Positions 47,392 through 57,965 of a DNA stretch of 64,000 nucleotides are shown here, piece by piece. Source of the DNA: Aurelia coerulea (Eukaryota; Cnidaria; Scyphozoa; Semaeostomeae; Ulmaridae); NCBI GenBank assembly GCA_039566865.1, contig CM076948.1:16069001-16133000 (forward strand), read 5' to 3'. Position 1 is the first letter of the stretch, and the number at the start of each line of letters is the position of its first letter. The notes below the pieces were generated by a model that was given only the letters and a program-made list of their open reading frames with translations, did not search any database and was not told the DNA's origin. The position numbers and the translations under genes were made by a program.

Positions 47392-48349
47392 ACAACTTGC
47401 GTCATAAACAATACGCATTCCAAAACCATAGAAATCGGGCCCTTTGTAGTTGGTCAGCAAAGATAAACAGTTTTGTTATTCGATTTGTGAAAGAAAAACA
47501 AAGTCAGTCGTTTGTCAAGTTAGCTTCGAAGCGTTTCGGGCCGAAGCCCAAATTTTACTGGAAAACTTAACGTTTTAATTCGTTCTGAAGAACAAGCTAT
47601 ATCGCTGTATTTCGTGCCGAAGCACAAGATTTATTTATCAACTGTATTACCGTCCCGAAGGACAAAGTTATTCATTGTTATTCGCTGATTTGGCAAAGAG
47701 CTTACTACTGGAGAACATACTGGAATTTATTTATTTGCTGTTTGCATCAGAGAATTCACAAGCTACTTGCTGTCATTTTGTATATATTATATTATGGGCA
47801 AAATTCGAACGGAGTTAACAGGATCCCAATTTTGGAAGAGATTTATTGTTATTTTGGAATGTTACGATGAATTTTGCTCATCTGAAGAACAATTCTTAGC
47901 TCTTGATTCCGCCGCTGGCAGAGCTTTTATCGTTATACTGGAAGAACAATGCTTAGCTCTTGATTCCGCCGCTGGCAGAGCTTTTATCGTTATATATGAA
48001 GAACAATTCTTAGCTCTTGATTCCGCCGCTGGCAGAGCTTTTATCGCTATACTGGAAGAACAATGCTTAGCTCTTGATTCCGCCGCTGGCAGAGCTTTTA
48101 TCGTTATATATGAAGAACAATCATTGGAAAATATTGGAAAAGAAAATATTACATTCTTCGTTCTAAAGCGTTTAAATTATCAAGATCAATTTGATTTAAT
48201 TAATAGAGAAATTTCATGAGATAGAATTTTATTTCAAGATCCTCTTGGATTTTCGCGCGATCGCTATCGGGACTTGATTTACACTGCTTCGCAGGGAATA
48301 AACTTATCATGGTACTCCGCAGAGGGTAATCAGGATCCCAGATTTAATA
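47313..48349 (+). repeat. BEL/Pao 3' LTR
   Basis: Nearly identical to 40018-41055. Differences noticed include a one-base deletion (GCAAAGATAAAC), CATTCCC for CATCCCC, and a few substitutions in the 57 bp repeats. The internal open frame (ATG 47794 to 48219) is retained with four EEQ...AAGRAFI repeats. Confidence 0.93.
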
Positions 48350-49103
48350 GAGCCCATTAACCATATTGCATGTTGCTCTCTTTACAAAAGTGTTGGCAGA
48401 TTTTCAATTCAACAATTTTGGATACAGGAAGTAAATATCTTCATTGGTACCCGGACTTCTGCTTCGAAGCCAAATCCCACAATGGCTACATTGCTTTTAT
48501 GTGCCACTGCAGAGGTCGCCGCGTTCGACCTCGAAGATACTTGCAGGCTGAGTTGGGTTAGAGCTTCACTATCGTACACATTCCAAAATTCTAGAAAATC
48601 CATAAAAATATTGTAGATTCAGATTTTTCTAGAATAGCAAAAAGGTCTATTGTAGATTGCAGATGCTGTAACTGCTTTTGAAACCTGACACGGGACTGTT
48701 GACGTCAGGCCTCAATCAATAACTTGATGGGGTAAATGAACGTTTTATTGTTTGAAATTTTACTTTCTTAGGGCAAATGTTACAGTTGACTCGAGTTGAC
48801 TATCCCTTGATGCTTGCACAGCGGCACAGAGTTAACTTGACTATGTGCCACTGTGCAAGCATCAATCCACAGGAACACTTTTTTTCCTTTTAGGTCGAAC
48901 AAGGGATGCGAGGACCCCTTAAAAACTAGTTCTTGTGTGCTGAAGGACTGCCCACTCCAGTAGAAAATAGAAATATGAAACAAGAAAGTATCGGAATTGC
49001 CGCCGCTTCGAAGAAGCTCATTGCTCCCATCTGAAGGTCACCATGTGCCCTTTCCTGTCTGCAATGGTTATTTGGAAGCATTTACCCTAAGCTATTTTAA
49101 ACT

Positions 49104-49475
49104 CCGGGGGGGGGGGTACTCCCATACTTGACTTGACGGGATGTGCCGCTCAACAGGGTGTCATTTTACGGTAAAAATTATGCAACAGGGTGTCCTTTTC
49201 TAACGAAAATTATGCGACAGGGTATTATAATAGGTAAAAAATTTATGCGACAGGGTATCACAAGCAAAAATTGCATTCTACACTATATTTGAGATGCAAA
49301 ATTTTTATGCGACAGGGTATCACAAACAAAAATTGCGTTCTACACTATATTTGAGTTGCAAAATTTTATGCGACAGGGTATACTTTTGGCCTATTTTTTA
49401 TGCGACAGGGTGCAGGGTGTGGAGAGGTTTTCCGCACACCCCCGTCACTTCCCTAGTCAAGTACCCCCCCCCGGG
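49104..49475 (-). mobile_element. Poly-G-ended MITE 'G', copy 3, inverted
   Basis: The element is in reverse orientation to copies 1 and 2. The flanking duplication is TTTTAAACT (9 bp, or 8 bp plus one terminal T): 49095-49103 and 49476-49484. It interrupts unit C of the 1.1 kb array. Confidence 0.9.
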
Positions 49476-49533
49476 TTTTAAACTTTGTTCTGTACCAGCG
49501 TTCTTCGTACATGGCTAATGGGCCCCTTTAATT

Positions 49534-50336
49534 CTATTTCCTCTCTGTTTTATAATCAAAAGATTGGTTGGGGGGGCATTTTTTGCTTCCCCCCGGGTAC
49601 AATAGGGTTAAGAAAACCCACACATGTGGAGCTACCAAAAAGGTTAACAAAAATACCGCAAAAATTTAGGCGCGAAAGGCGCAGCTCCTCTTTTCTCCCT
49701 GCACAGGAGGAAAATACGACGATTTGATTGGCTAATAACTCAGCAATGCAACTCAATGCTCTGCGCAGCCTCGATATGCGCAGATTCGACAACTTTTTTG
49801 GTCGTCGACGATAGGCCCAGATTCTTTTGTTTTTAGACAAAGGTTTTTCGAGTTCGTCTCCCCAACAATAACAAACTAACAAAGAGCAAATCCATAATGG
49901 GGCGCATCTTGCCTTATTTTGGCAAGAGTGTTCATTCGGCTTCGTGACCAGCGTATGACGTCAGAACACCCTGGGAACGAGGTTGGTTCAATACAGAACT
50001 CGTTACGCTACAGGAATAGAGAAGCAACAACAGCAGCATTTTTCAATGGAACGGTTGTAGAATAAGACTAATGTATAGCGTAGCCAAGCCAAGTATTTTT
50101 TCTTTCATAGAAAAATGGAATTAGCCTGAAAATCTCTACTACCACATGTGAGCAGAGAAATTGGCTGCTGAGATGTTGTCATCAAGGCAACCAAAAAAGA
50201 ACCTATCGAAGAATTTACTTCAAATGAAGGTTAGTTCATACGCGTCTAACTTTGTTTAAATAGTCTAGATATATAATCTAGGCCGAGACAGTGCCTAGAC
50301 TAGAGGTATGAGTGAGGTGAGGTAAGTAAGTAAGTA
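49534..50336. other. No recognised gene
   Basis: It contains short G and C runs near 49570-49600, CpG-containing sequence around 49660-49820, and ends in a GTAA microsatellite (50322-50336). No frame has a known motif. Confidence 0.4.
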
Positions 50337-51464
50337 CTCTCCAGTACCGAATAATCGTCCCCCCCCGCTTATTAATTTTTGAAAATTTTTCCAACCCCCC
50401 CACTTTTATTCCAATCCCCCTTTTTATTAGTTTGTCTGACCCGTGTTACATACGTGTTTTACATACGTGGTACCCATGTTAGATACACGTTTTTTCTTTT
50501 ATAAGAAACTTGGATATGCCCATAGTACTAAAAGTTTCTTAATTTTACGTGAAAATTTCAGTCGTTTAGTTAGTACTAAAAGTTTCTTAATGTTTTTCTT
50601 ATTTTTTGGATGCATTTAGAATGCATGTAGTTTCTACCACTACCAAGTACTTGTTTCTTGACAGACAGCGCAATTTTTAGTGAGAAGGAGAGTTCTATTT
50701 GATTCAAAACATAAATCTATCATGAGTATTACTAAAATATAAAGGCTCAACGATAATTTTCCCATGATTTCCCTGTGTTTGGCTTTAAAAGTTTCTTAGC
50801 GATTCTCAAGCATAGTACTAGAGTTTCTTAATTTGTTCGCCATCCTAGTGCTAGTTTCTTATAAACAAGTTTCTTATAAAAGAAAAAACCTGTACGTGTT
50901 TTACTAAGAAAACGAAAAACGACTATTCTCAATTTTTCCAACCCCCCCCGATTGTTCCAACCCCCCAATTATTATTATATTGAACCATTTCCAACCCCCC
51001 GATTATTCTCACCCCCCCCGTTTATTCGGTACCCCAGGGGGGGTACTCATTGACTTTTAGTACGGGGGGGGTCCGTGCCAATATTTGGGGTCTGAAATTT
51101 TACATCAAATCAATATTTGGGGTCTGTGAATTACAACATGGACAACAATTGAATATTTGGGGTCAACAAATCTGAGGAAAGGAAGAATCCTGCAATTTGG
51201 CCCTGAAGTTGCGAATCACGAAATAAATGCTTTGGTATTATTCAAAAACTGAGAAAAATCAAGAGGCTCAAATTGAAATCATTCAAAAACATGTAAGGGG
51301 CCCCAGAAATAGATAACAATATTTGGGGTCTCCAAAACATTAGACTCAATATTTGGGGTCCCCAAATCATTAGGCTTAATATTTAGGGGTCAGCAAAGAA
51401 AAAGTGGCACGGACCCCCCGTATTGAAAGTTAGGGAGTACCCCCCTGGGTTCGGTACTTGAGAG
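50337..51464. mobile_element. TIR element 'X' (~0.7 kb without its nested MITE)
   Basis: Ends are CTCTCCAGTACCGAATAATCG-like on the left and the inverse of CTCTCAAGTACCGAATAAACG on the right. It sits in a GTAA repeat, so the apparent duplication TAAGTAAGTA (up to 10 bp) is ambiguous. An inner inverted repeat (TTTTTTCTTTTATAAGAAAC near 50490, inverse near 50865-50890) encloses AGTACTAAAAGTTTCTTAA repeats related to 20540-20885. Blocks of C runs lie just inside both ends. Confidence 0.7.
51033..51449. mobile_element. CCCAGGGGGG-ended MITE with 8 bp TSD, nested in X
   Basis: Inverted ends CCCAGGGGGGGTACTC are followed by a second matched block containing GGTCCGTGCC, about 48 bp in total. The flanks are TTCGGTAC at 51025-51032 and 51450-51457. 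The body has about six copies of AATATTTGGGGTC on one strand. The G-run plus GTACT ends and satellite-like body parallel MITE G, but the sequences are not the same element. Confidence 0.88.
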
Positions 51465-51574
51465 TAAGTAAGTAAGAATCATATATTTCAACACAATTTC
51501 ACCTAAATACTACAATATGATGTTAAGTAGGATAAGAAAGTACCATGTCAATTTCAGGAAAGGTTTTGTCTCTT

Positions 51575-53752
51575 ATAAAGAAGAAAAAGAAAACTTGTGT
51601 GGTTGGGAAACTAAATGAAAATATTGGCAAGCCAAAAGAACTATGGAAAAGCCTGAAATCACTAGGACTTCCTTCTAAACAAGACAAACCCTCCAAAATA
51701 TGCCTTAAAAAATGATGGCCAGCATTGCTTTGATGATAAAATTAATTCAAACATTTTCAAAAATTTCTTTTCAAATTTGGCTAAAGAACTTGTAAATAAG
51801 CTACCAAAATATTTGGGTCAGAAAGTGTCAAACAATACTACCAACACCTCAACCCAGGGAAGAACAAATTCACACTACATCATACAACTGATGAACATGT
51901 TCTCAAATTCTTAGAGAAAATAAATCCCGCAAAAGCAGCAGGGCCTGATAATCTCGCAGGAAAATTCCTTAAGGACGGTGCACCAATACTGGCAAAACCA
52001 GTCAAGGAGCTATGCAATCTCTCCATCTCTCTAGCTCGTTTCCCAGACGATTGCAAGCAAGCTAAATTGAAACCACTTTTTAAAAAGGGCAAGAAAGATG
52101 AACCAAAAAATTACAGGCCAATCTCACTCTTGCCTCAGATCTCCAAAGTTATTGAAAAAATTGTCCATGAGCAGATACAACAATACTTGGATACAAATAA
52201 GATTCTCTATCAATACCAGTCTGGTTTTCGTCCCTTCCACTCAACAGACACATGCCTATCGTATCTAAGTGATAAAATCATATGAAGGGTTTGAAAACGG
52301 GAAGTTTACCGGCATGATATTAATTGACTTACAAAAAGCGTTTGACACAATCGACCACAAAATTTTCCTTGAAAAAATGAAACACATAGGCTTTGCCGAT
52401 TCAGTTATTTTTTGGTTTAGATCATATCTAAAAAACCGAACTTTTTTCGTAAATATAGGGAAGGAGATCTCGTCACCTGGGGAACTATCATGTGGCGTCC
52501 CACAAGGTTCTATTCTTGGCCCACTAATTTTCCTCTTGTATGTCAATGATATGCCTCAGGCAGTTGACTGTGACCTTCTTTTATATGCAGATGACTCCTG
52601 CCTTGTATTCAGTGACGATAGCGTCAATGAAATAGAAAAGCAACTAAATAAGAATTTTAATTCCCTCTGTGATTGGTTCGTTGATAACAAACTAAGCATT
52701 CATTTTGGAGAGGACAAAACAAAGTCTATACTTTTTGGCAGAGCAAAAATGAGAACCGACAATCACAATCTGGACATCAGAAGGGGTGACATCAGGATTA
52801 AACAGCACACCTCAGTGACCTATCTGGGCTGTATTCTTGATGGAAACCTGTCTGGTGAATCAATGGCTACCAGGACCCTGGGCAAAATAAATGGCAGGCT
52901 AAGGTTCCTCTATAGAAAGCAAAATTTTCTTGACTTCTCTCTTCGTAGGTTACTAGCAAATGCTCTAATCCAGCCCCACTTTGACTATGCATGCAGTGCT
53001 TGGTTTCCATTGATTAATAAAAGGCTAACCAAAAAAATTCAAACAGCTCAAAATAAATGTATCAAGTTTTGCTTAAGTATGAATAACAGAGCACATATAG
53101 GAATCAAAGAATTTAAAAATATAAATTGGCTCCCTACTAAAGAGAGGTTTAAACAATGTACTGCTACAAACGTTTACAAATTTTTCGATAATTCAGCCCC
53201 ATCCTATATGTCGGAGATGTTCTTACCAGCTGGCCAGAGTCGGATTACTCGAAGGTCTAAAAACAAATTAAATCAACCATTCCGAAAGAGCAACATAGGG
53301 CAAAGTGGTCTATCTTACCTAGGACCTAAAATCTGGAACAATCTACACTCTGACCTAAAGTCTGCTAAAAACGTTAACAGTTTCAAACATAAGATAAAGG
53401 ACAATTTCTTTAAAGACCTCCAAAATCAAGAAAACAGTCCCTATATATATTATTAAATTTCTAAAAACTGCATAAATAACAAGCCCAACAGGCTGTTACA
53501 CTTTCTTATGAACATCTCTTTTTTTCATGAAAACTTTTCTTTTCTATAATACCCCTGGAGGGACCATTATGGAAACAAGGTTGCACTGACCTTTTAATGC
53601 TATCCCTGCCATTTTAAACTAGGGGTATTTTTATACTAGATCTTTAGTTTTTATTACCATTTTATACATGTAAATAGCCTTTCTTTCCTTTATTACATTT
53701 TCAATTTTTACTTTGTATGGCAAAATTTTACATACATACATACATACATACA
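51575..53752 (+). mobile_element. 5'-truncated non-LTR retrotransposon (LINE C)
   Basis: A plus-strand LINE beginning in the linker upstream of the reverse transcriptase and ending in a (CATA)n tail at 53729-53752. It has several frameshifts. The 5' boundary is approximate because the left flank gives no clear duplication. Confidence 0.85.
51600..53456 (+). pseudogene. LINE C ORF2 linker and reverse transcriptase, frameshifted
   Basis: The early part reads GKPKELWKSLKSLGLPSKQ, then frameshifts near 51705 and around 51860. The segment 51890-52285 carries AAGPDNLAGKFLKDG and NYRPISLLPQISK. A one-base shift near 52270 moves to the frame 52269-53456, which has LIDLQKAFDTIDH, GVPQGSILGPL and an intact YADD catalytic box, then the post-RT region with WNNLHSDLKSAKNVNSFK. 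It would synthesise cDNA at the target site; the frameshifts make this copy inactive. It belongs to the Jockey/CR1/L2-like assemblage but is distinct from LINEs A and D. Confidence 0.9.
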
Positions 53753-53897
53753 ATGATAAAATACAATATATTAAAAACTAATGAACATGTTGAGAAAACT
53801 AAGATAAAATCTACGAGACTATCTAGCTTAGTTCCCTTGTTTGTTTTTTTTTCAATAGGCTTTGAGGAGAGAACATAGTGTGTCAGAAGCAGAGGAA
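53753..53897. other. Flank of LINE C, nothing recognised
   Basis: Short AT-rich sequence between the LINE C tail and the palindrome. Confidence 0.4.
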
Positions 53898-54585
53898 CCA
53901 CCTTTAAGAACTTATGCATTTCGTTCTCCTCTCAGAGGAGAACGAAATGCATAAGTTCTTGAAGGTGGTGTGAAGCGAAAATTTTTATTGATGCAAATGA
54001 ATAGCGCAGTCGAATGATAAAGAATGTCGTTTAAATTTTTTTGATGCCTTGTTTCATTTTAGAGTTATCCACTGTTTTGTACGATTTGCTGATGACGACA
54101 TTTTGTTTGCAAAATGTAAAGAAAGTGTACAAGGTTGGCCATTTTTCCAAAGAGAAATCTAATTAAAAAACTTTGTACAATCAACATGCCTTTCTAAACA
54201 TCATATTAAGTCATGAGGCAATTTATATAACATCTATTCAGCTCAGCTGAAATATTTCTTATCACTGTAACCTTTCAAAAATCAGATACAGTTATATTTC
54301 CATATGTTATCCTAGTAATTTGCAAACAAAATGACGTCATCAGCTGCAACTTAATATCAGTGGATAACTTGAAAATGAAATGAGGTATCAAAAAAATTTA
54401 AACGACATTCTTTATCATTCAATCTCACACCACCTTTAAGAATATTGTATTTAGTTTGTTTAGCGCTAAATCATGTCACGTTTTCATTTGCATTTCAGTT
54501 CAATAAAAATTTTCGTTTTAAATAAATATTTCCACAATTTTATGTCTTCACACCACCTTTAAGAATATTGTATTTAGTTTGTTTA
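53898..54585. mobile_element. Hairpin (foldback-type) MITE with a 35 bp near-perfect palindrome at its left edge
   Basis: At 53898-53932 and 53934-53968 two 35 bp arms around a single C are inverse with one mismatch. From 53955 to about 54118, sequence including GATAAAGAATGTCGTTTAAA is repeated in inverse at 54318-54446, giving ~120-160 bp arms around a ~200 bp core. A further inverse pair (AAAATTTTTATTGA) extends to about 54520. The motif TTAAGAATATTGTATTTAG appears twice (54437, 54556). Outer limits are uncertain. No coding sequence. Confidence 0.65.
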
Positions 54586-54639
54586 GTTCATGAGAAATTA
54601 TTTTATGAGTGATAGGACTATAAATCATGTCACGTTTGA

Positions 54640-56239
54640 GTCGCTTTCTGAAGATAGATTTATTGTAAATTAGTTTCTTGAATGGTTTTATGTTTTGTGT
54701 AAGTTAGATATCAGATAAAAGATGTTTTTTATGTGCTGACAAGAATGTTGATATTTTATTTTTGGCTTTTATTTCAGTTGGAATACCTTCATTCCATAAC
54801 TTTATACCATCATAGGATATGAATCGTTGTCCTAAAGTTGTTCTTCGATAAGGCAGAAATAATCTGTCTGGTTTAGATTTCTTATTTTCAACATTATTGT
54901 TGAGGATGTCATTGATATTCTGTGGTTGCCAACCATGTACATACTTCCACATAAACTTTGCCTGAAGAAATAGGATGTTTTTATCTAAAGGTAATATATT
55001 TAGCTTTCGAAATAGTGGGGCTGTTTTTTCATATTTTTGTTTGAAGGTCATTATTCTCACAGCTTTCTTTGTATATTTAGCAATCATATTTAGATTAATG
55101 TTTGCAGCACTACCCCATACTATACTACCATAGTCAAGGTGTGGTTGAATAAACGAGTTGTACAGTGATCTTAGCGTCTTTTCTGGTACCACATGTCTAA
55201 GCTTCACAAGAATTCCCAGTCCTTTTGATATTTTTAGTTTTACGTGTTGGATTTGAGCTTTCCAATTTAAATTGTTATCCAGCAGAGCTCCAAGATATTT
55301 AGCATGACTTTTTACCTCTATTGTTTCAGATTCAATGCAGAGGTTTATCTTTTGATTGTTATCAGATCTCTTATTATTTATTTGAATGACATTGGACTTT
55401 TTAACATTTAGGCTAAGCTTGTTAGCTTTTAACCAGTTTAATATGTTATGCAGCTCATTATTTAATGAGATTTCCATCATTCCATTATCTTTATTAGAAT
55501 AGAAAACACTTGTATCATCTGCAAATAGGTGGAAGTCTACTAGGTTTGATGACTGATTTATATCATTAATGAACATGAGGAAAAGCAAAGGTCCAAGGAT
55601 ACTACCTTGTGGTACACCACATTGAACTGTCTGCAAACTGGAGATAGTTTGTCCAATTTGTACACATTGTTTACGATTATTTAAATAAGATCTAAAACAG
55701 TTTAGCTGAGTGCCTCCTATGCCATAGTGTTCAAGTTTACTGATAAGGATATTATGATTTACTGTATCAAAAGCTTTTGCAAAATCCAGCAGGATACAAC
55801 ATGCATTTTCTTTTTTGTCAATAGCAACAACGATTTTTGCACAAATGCTTAACACAGCTTTTTCTGTTGATTTGTTCTTTTGGAAGCCAAATTGAAGTTC
55901 ATAAATTATGTTAGATCTTGTGATAAAATCCATTAATCTAGCTTGCATAAGTGTTTCAAGCAATTTGCTTATTATTGGAAGAATTGAAATAGGTCGGTAA
56001 TTGGACATCACAGTTATTGATTCCCCTTTATGAACTGGAAATACTTTAGCAACCTTTAAATTGTCTGGAAAAATTCCTTCCACAAAAGATTTATTGAAGA
56101 TTTGAGCTAAAGGGTTAGCTAACACAGATGATCCTATCTTAATAAGTTTTGGAGAGATACCAGAGAGATCGGAGGGTTTGTTAAGGGCTAGATTGTTTAT
56201 AAGGTTTAGAACTTCTCCTGGATTTGTTTCCCCTGCCAA
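54640..56239 (-). mobile_element. 5'-truncated non-LTR retrotransposon (LINE D)
   Basis: A minus-strand LINE whose coding part abuts Gypsy LTR sequence at 56240. The 3' boundary below 54704 blends with the hairpin MITE and is uncertain. The join carries a duplicated CTGCCAAGGT (about 56236-56256). Confidence 0.82.
54704..56239 (-). pseudogene. LINE D reverse transcriptase, uninterrupted but 5'-truncated
   Basis: An open frame of about 511 codons without internal stops. In order it has a linker (NKPSDLSGISPKLIK), NYRPISILPIISKLLE, FQKNKSTEKAV, LLDFAKAFDTVNH, CGVPQGSILGPLLF, the catalytic box FADDTSVFYS, the thumb with KYLGALLDNNLNW, and a C-terminal tail ending AHKKHLLSDI. The opening codon is not a true start: the endonuclease upstream is missing where the Gypsy LTR begins. 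All RT catalytic residues appear present, so this is the best-preserved LINE enzyme here, but without endonuclease or promoter it should not move on its own. Assigned to a CR1/L2/Rex1-like group with caution. Confidence 0.88.
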
Positions 56240-56562
56240 GGTCTGCCAAGGTTAAAGACGAAAATGGACAAAAGTCAAACAACACCCATATTGTATATTC
56301 GCATTGTATATATATTATAGAGCATCGAGATCTTGTTATTTTTCCTTCATTTATAACATTCAAACTACATCATATCTGTTGTAGTCGAGCATTCTTTGCT
56401 AAATGGTTCAGAAGTTAGGAGAAGTGACGAAGAAAGAAACCAGCTACCAACAGGAAGACTTTCAAGTCCCAAAACACAATCCTTATGAGGCTAACACCAA
56501 AACGAGGTTAATATGGGTCATAAGACCCAACAAACAACAACATGAAACTATAAACTACACCA
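56240..56562 (-). repeat. Gypsy 3' LTR (probable)
   Basis: On the minus strand it begins TGGTGTAGTTTATAG after the purine tract and includes GGGTCTTATGACCC and a TATA-like CTATAATATATATAC. The far end near 56240 is defined only by the junction with LINE D, since no 5' LTR is available for comparison. Confidence 0.6.
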
Positions 56563-56575
56563 TTCCCCTTTTCTT
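56563..56575 (-). promoter_or_regulatory. Gypsy polypurine tract
   Basis: The minus strand reads AAGAAAAGGGGAA directly before the presumed LTR start TGGTGTAG. Confidence 0.65.
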
Positions 56576-56583
56576 AAAAGTTC

Positions 56584-57965
56584 TTACACATAATCTTTAA
56601 AACGTTCTGGCCTCTTTACTGTCCTCCCTGATCTTGTCTTAATGTTCACAGTAGTTTGTTCCCTTTCTGTGTCATCTTCAATGATATTGCTCTCTGTTGT
56701 TCCATTTTCTTCAATAGCATTGTTCTCTGTTTCAGGAATATCAAATATCAGATCCTCAGGAGGTGAACACTCAAATTTCTCTTTCATAGGCATCATGTGT
56801 TTGCGATTTCTTCGAACAGTAGTCCCTTTTTCCGTTTCTAATACATAAGATATATCATTCTCATGATTGTCAATGATTTTAGCTTTCCTTGACCAGTCTT
56901 TGCCATCATGCAATCTGACAGTTTGTCCTGGTTTCAGTACTGGTAGGTCTTTTGCTCTGGAATTGTATTTTTCAGCAACATTTTTTCTCATGTCTCTAGA
57001 GTAGAACTTCATCTTTTTGTTGCCTACTAGAGTTGGCAGTGTTGTTCTTGGATTACGATTCATCAACAGGAATACAGGTGAAACTGCACTATTCTTGACT
57101 GGAGTAGTGCGAAGAGCTAATAAAGCTAAATTTAGGTCTTCATTGCTGTGCATAGCTTTCTTAAGTGTTCTTTTCACTGTCTGAATGGTTCTCTCTACTT
57201 GCCCATTGCTCTGTGGAAAAAAGAACTTGAAGAATCATGAAAAAAGTCCCATTCTGTAGCAAAGGTCTTGTACTCTAATGAAGCAAACTCTGGACCATTG
57301 TCTGAAAAGACAATCTTTGGTATACCTTGTCTTGAGAATATCTCCTTTGTAGCTTTGATAACAGTGCTACTCTCTAAATTAGGTAACTTGCTCAACTCAA
57401 AAAACTTTGAGTGATAATCAACTACTATCACATAACATTTGTTCTTTAGGTGGAAACAATCTGTACCAACTTTGATCCAAGGCTCTGAGGGAATCTCATG
57501 GGATATCAAAGTTTCTCTTTGCTGACGATTTCTATAAGTCATGCACGCATCACAATTAGAGACTAAATCAGTTATTTCATTATTCATGTGAGGCCAATAG
57601 AATACCTTTCTAGCATGTATTTTGCATTTCTCGATACCAAGATGTCCTTGATGGATCAGTGCACGCATTTCTTTCCGCATGGATGATGGGACGATGAGCT
57701 GTTCCCCTTTTAACAGAAGGCCCCTAGAAAACGTAATGTTCTCTCTAATATTAAAATAAGGTCTTACTTCATTTGCAACATGTTCTTTCACCTCTGGCCA
57801 TCCATTCATAATATAGTTCTTCAACAACTGTAATGTGGCATCTTGGGCTGTCTCTTTCTTAAACTGTTCTAGTCTTGCATCACTTATAGGTAAATTGTTG
57901 ATAACTGAGTGTACTACAAAATCAAGTTCTTTCTCTGGAATTTCAGTGGCAGAGTCAAGAGTCAT
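56584..57965 (-). pseudogene. Gypsy integrase, frameshifted
   Basis: From 57965 the frame shows the H2C2 zinc site (HQGHLGIEKCKIHARK...CDACMTYRN) and the catalytic core with Asp in VGTDCFHLK and FSDNGPEFAS. Near 57225 a one-base shift occurs in the region that should lead to the catalytic Glu. In the other frame PQSNGQVERTIQTVKR supplies it and continues to 56584 with LRTTPVKNSAVSP, the GQTVRLHDGKDWSRKAKI C-terminal domain and a basic TRSGRTVKRPERF end. It would join the DNA copy to the host genome. The boundary with the RNase H frame near 57960 is also shifted. Confidence 0.9.

Larger units (their letters stand above)
40018..48349 (+). mobile_element. BEL/Pao LTR retrotransposon, young but disabled
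   Basis: An 8.3 kb element with LTRs of 1,038 and 1,037 bp that differ at only about half a dozen positions by eye, and a 5 bp duplication GAGCC (40013-40017, 48350-48354). Its order is LTR, tRNA primer site, Gag, protease, reverse transcriptase, RNase H, integrase, purine tract, LTR, as in BEL/Pao. Damage comprises a protease active-site change, MITE G in the protease (42814-43185), a nonsense codon in the RT (44275) and a TA-flanked MITE in the integrase (46141-46360). It inserted into unit C of the 1.1 kb array. Confidence 0.95.
39700..49533 (+). repeat. 1.1 kb tandem repeat, unit C, interrupted
   Basis: The unit is present as 39700-40017 and 48355-49533. The gap is a BEL/Pao element with GAGCC on both sides, and the right part also carries MITE G copy 3 (49104-49475). 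Removing both gives about 1.1 kb, matching units A and B. Confidence 0.85.
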
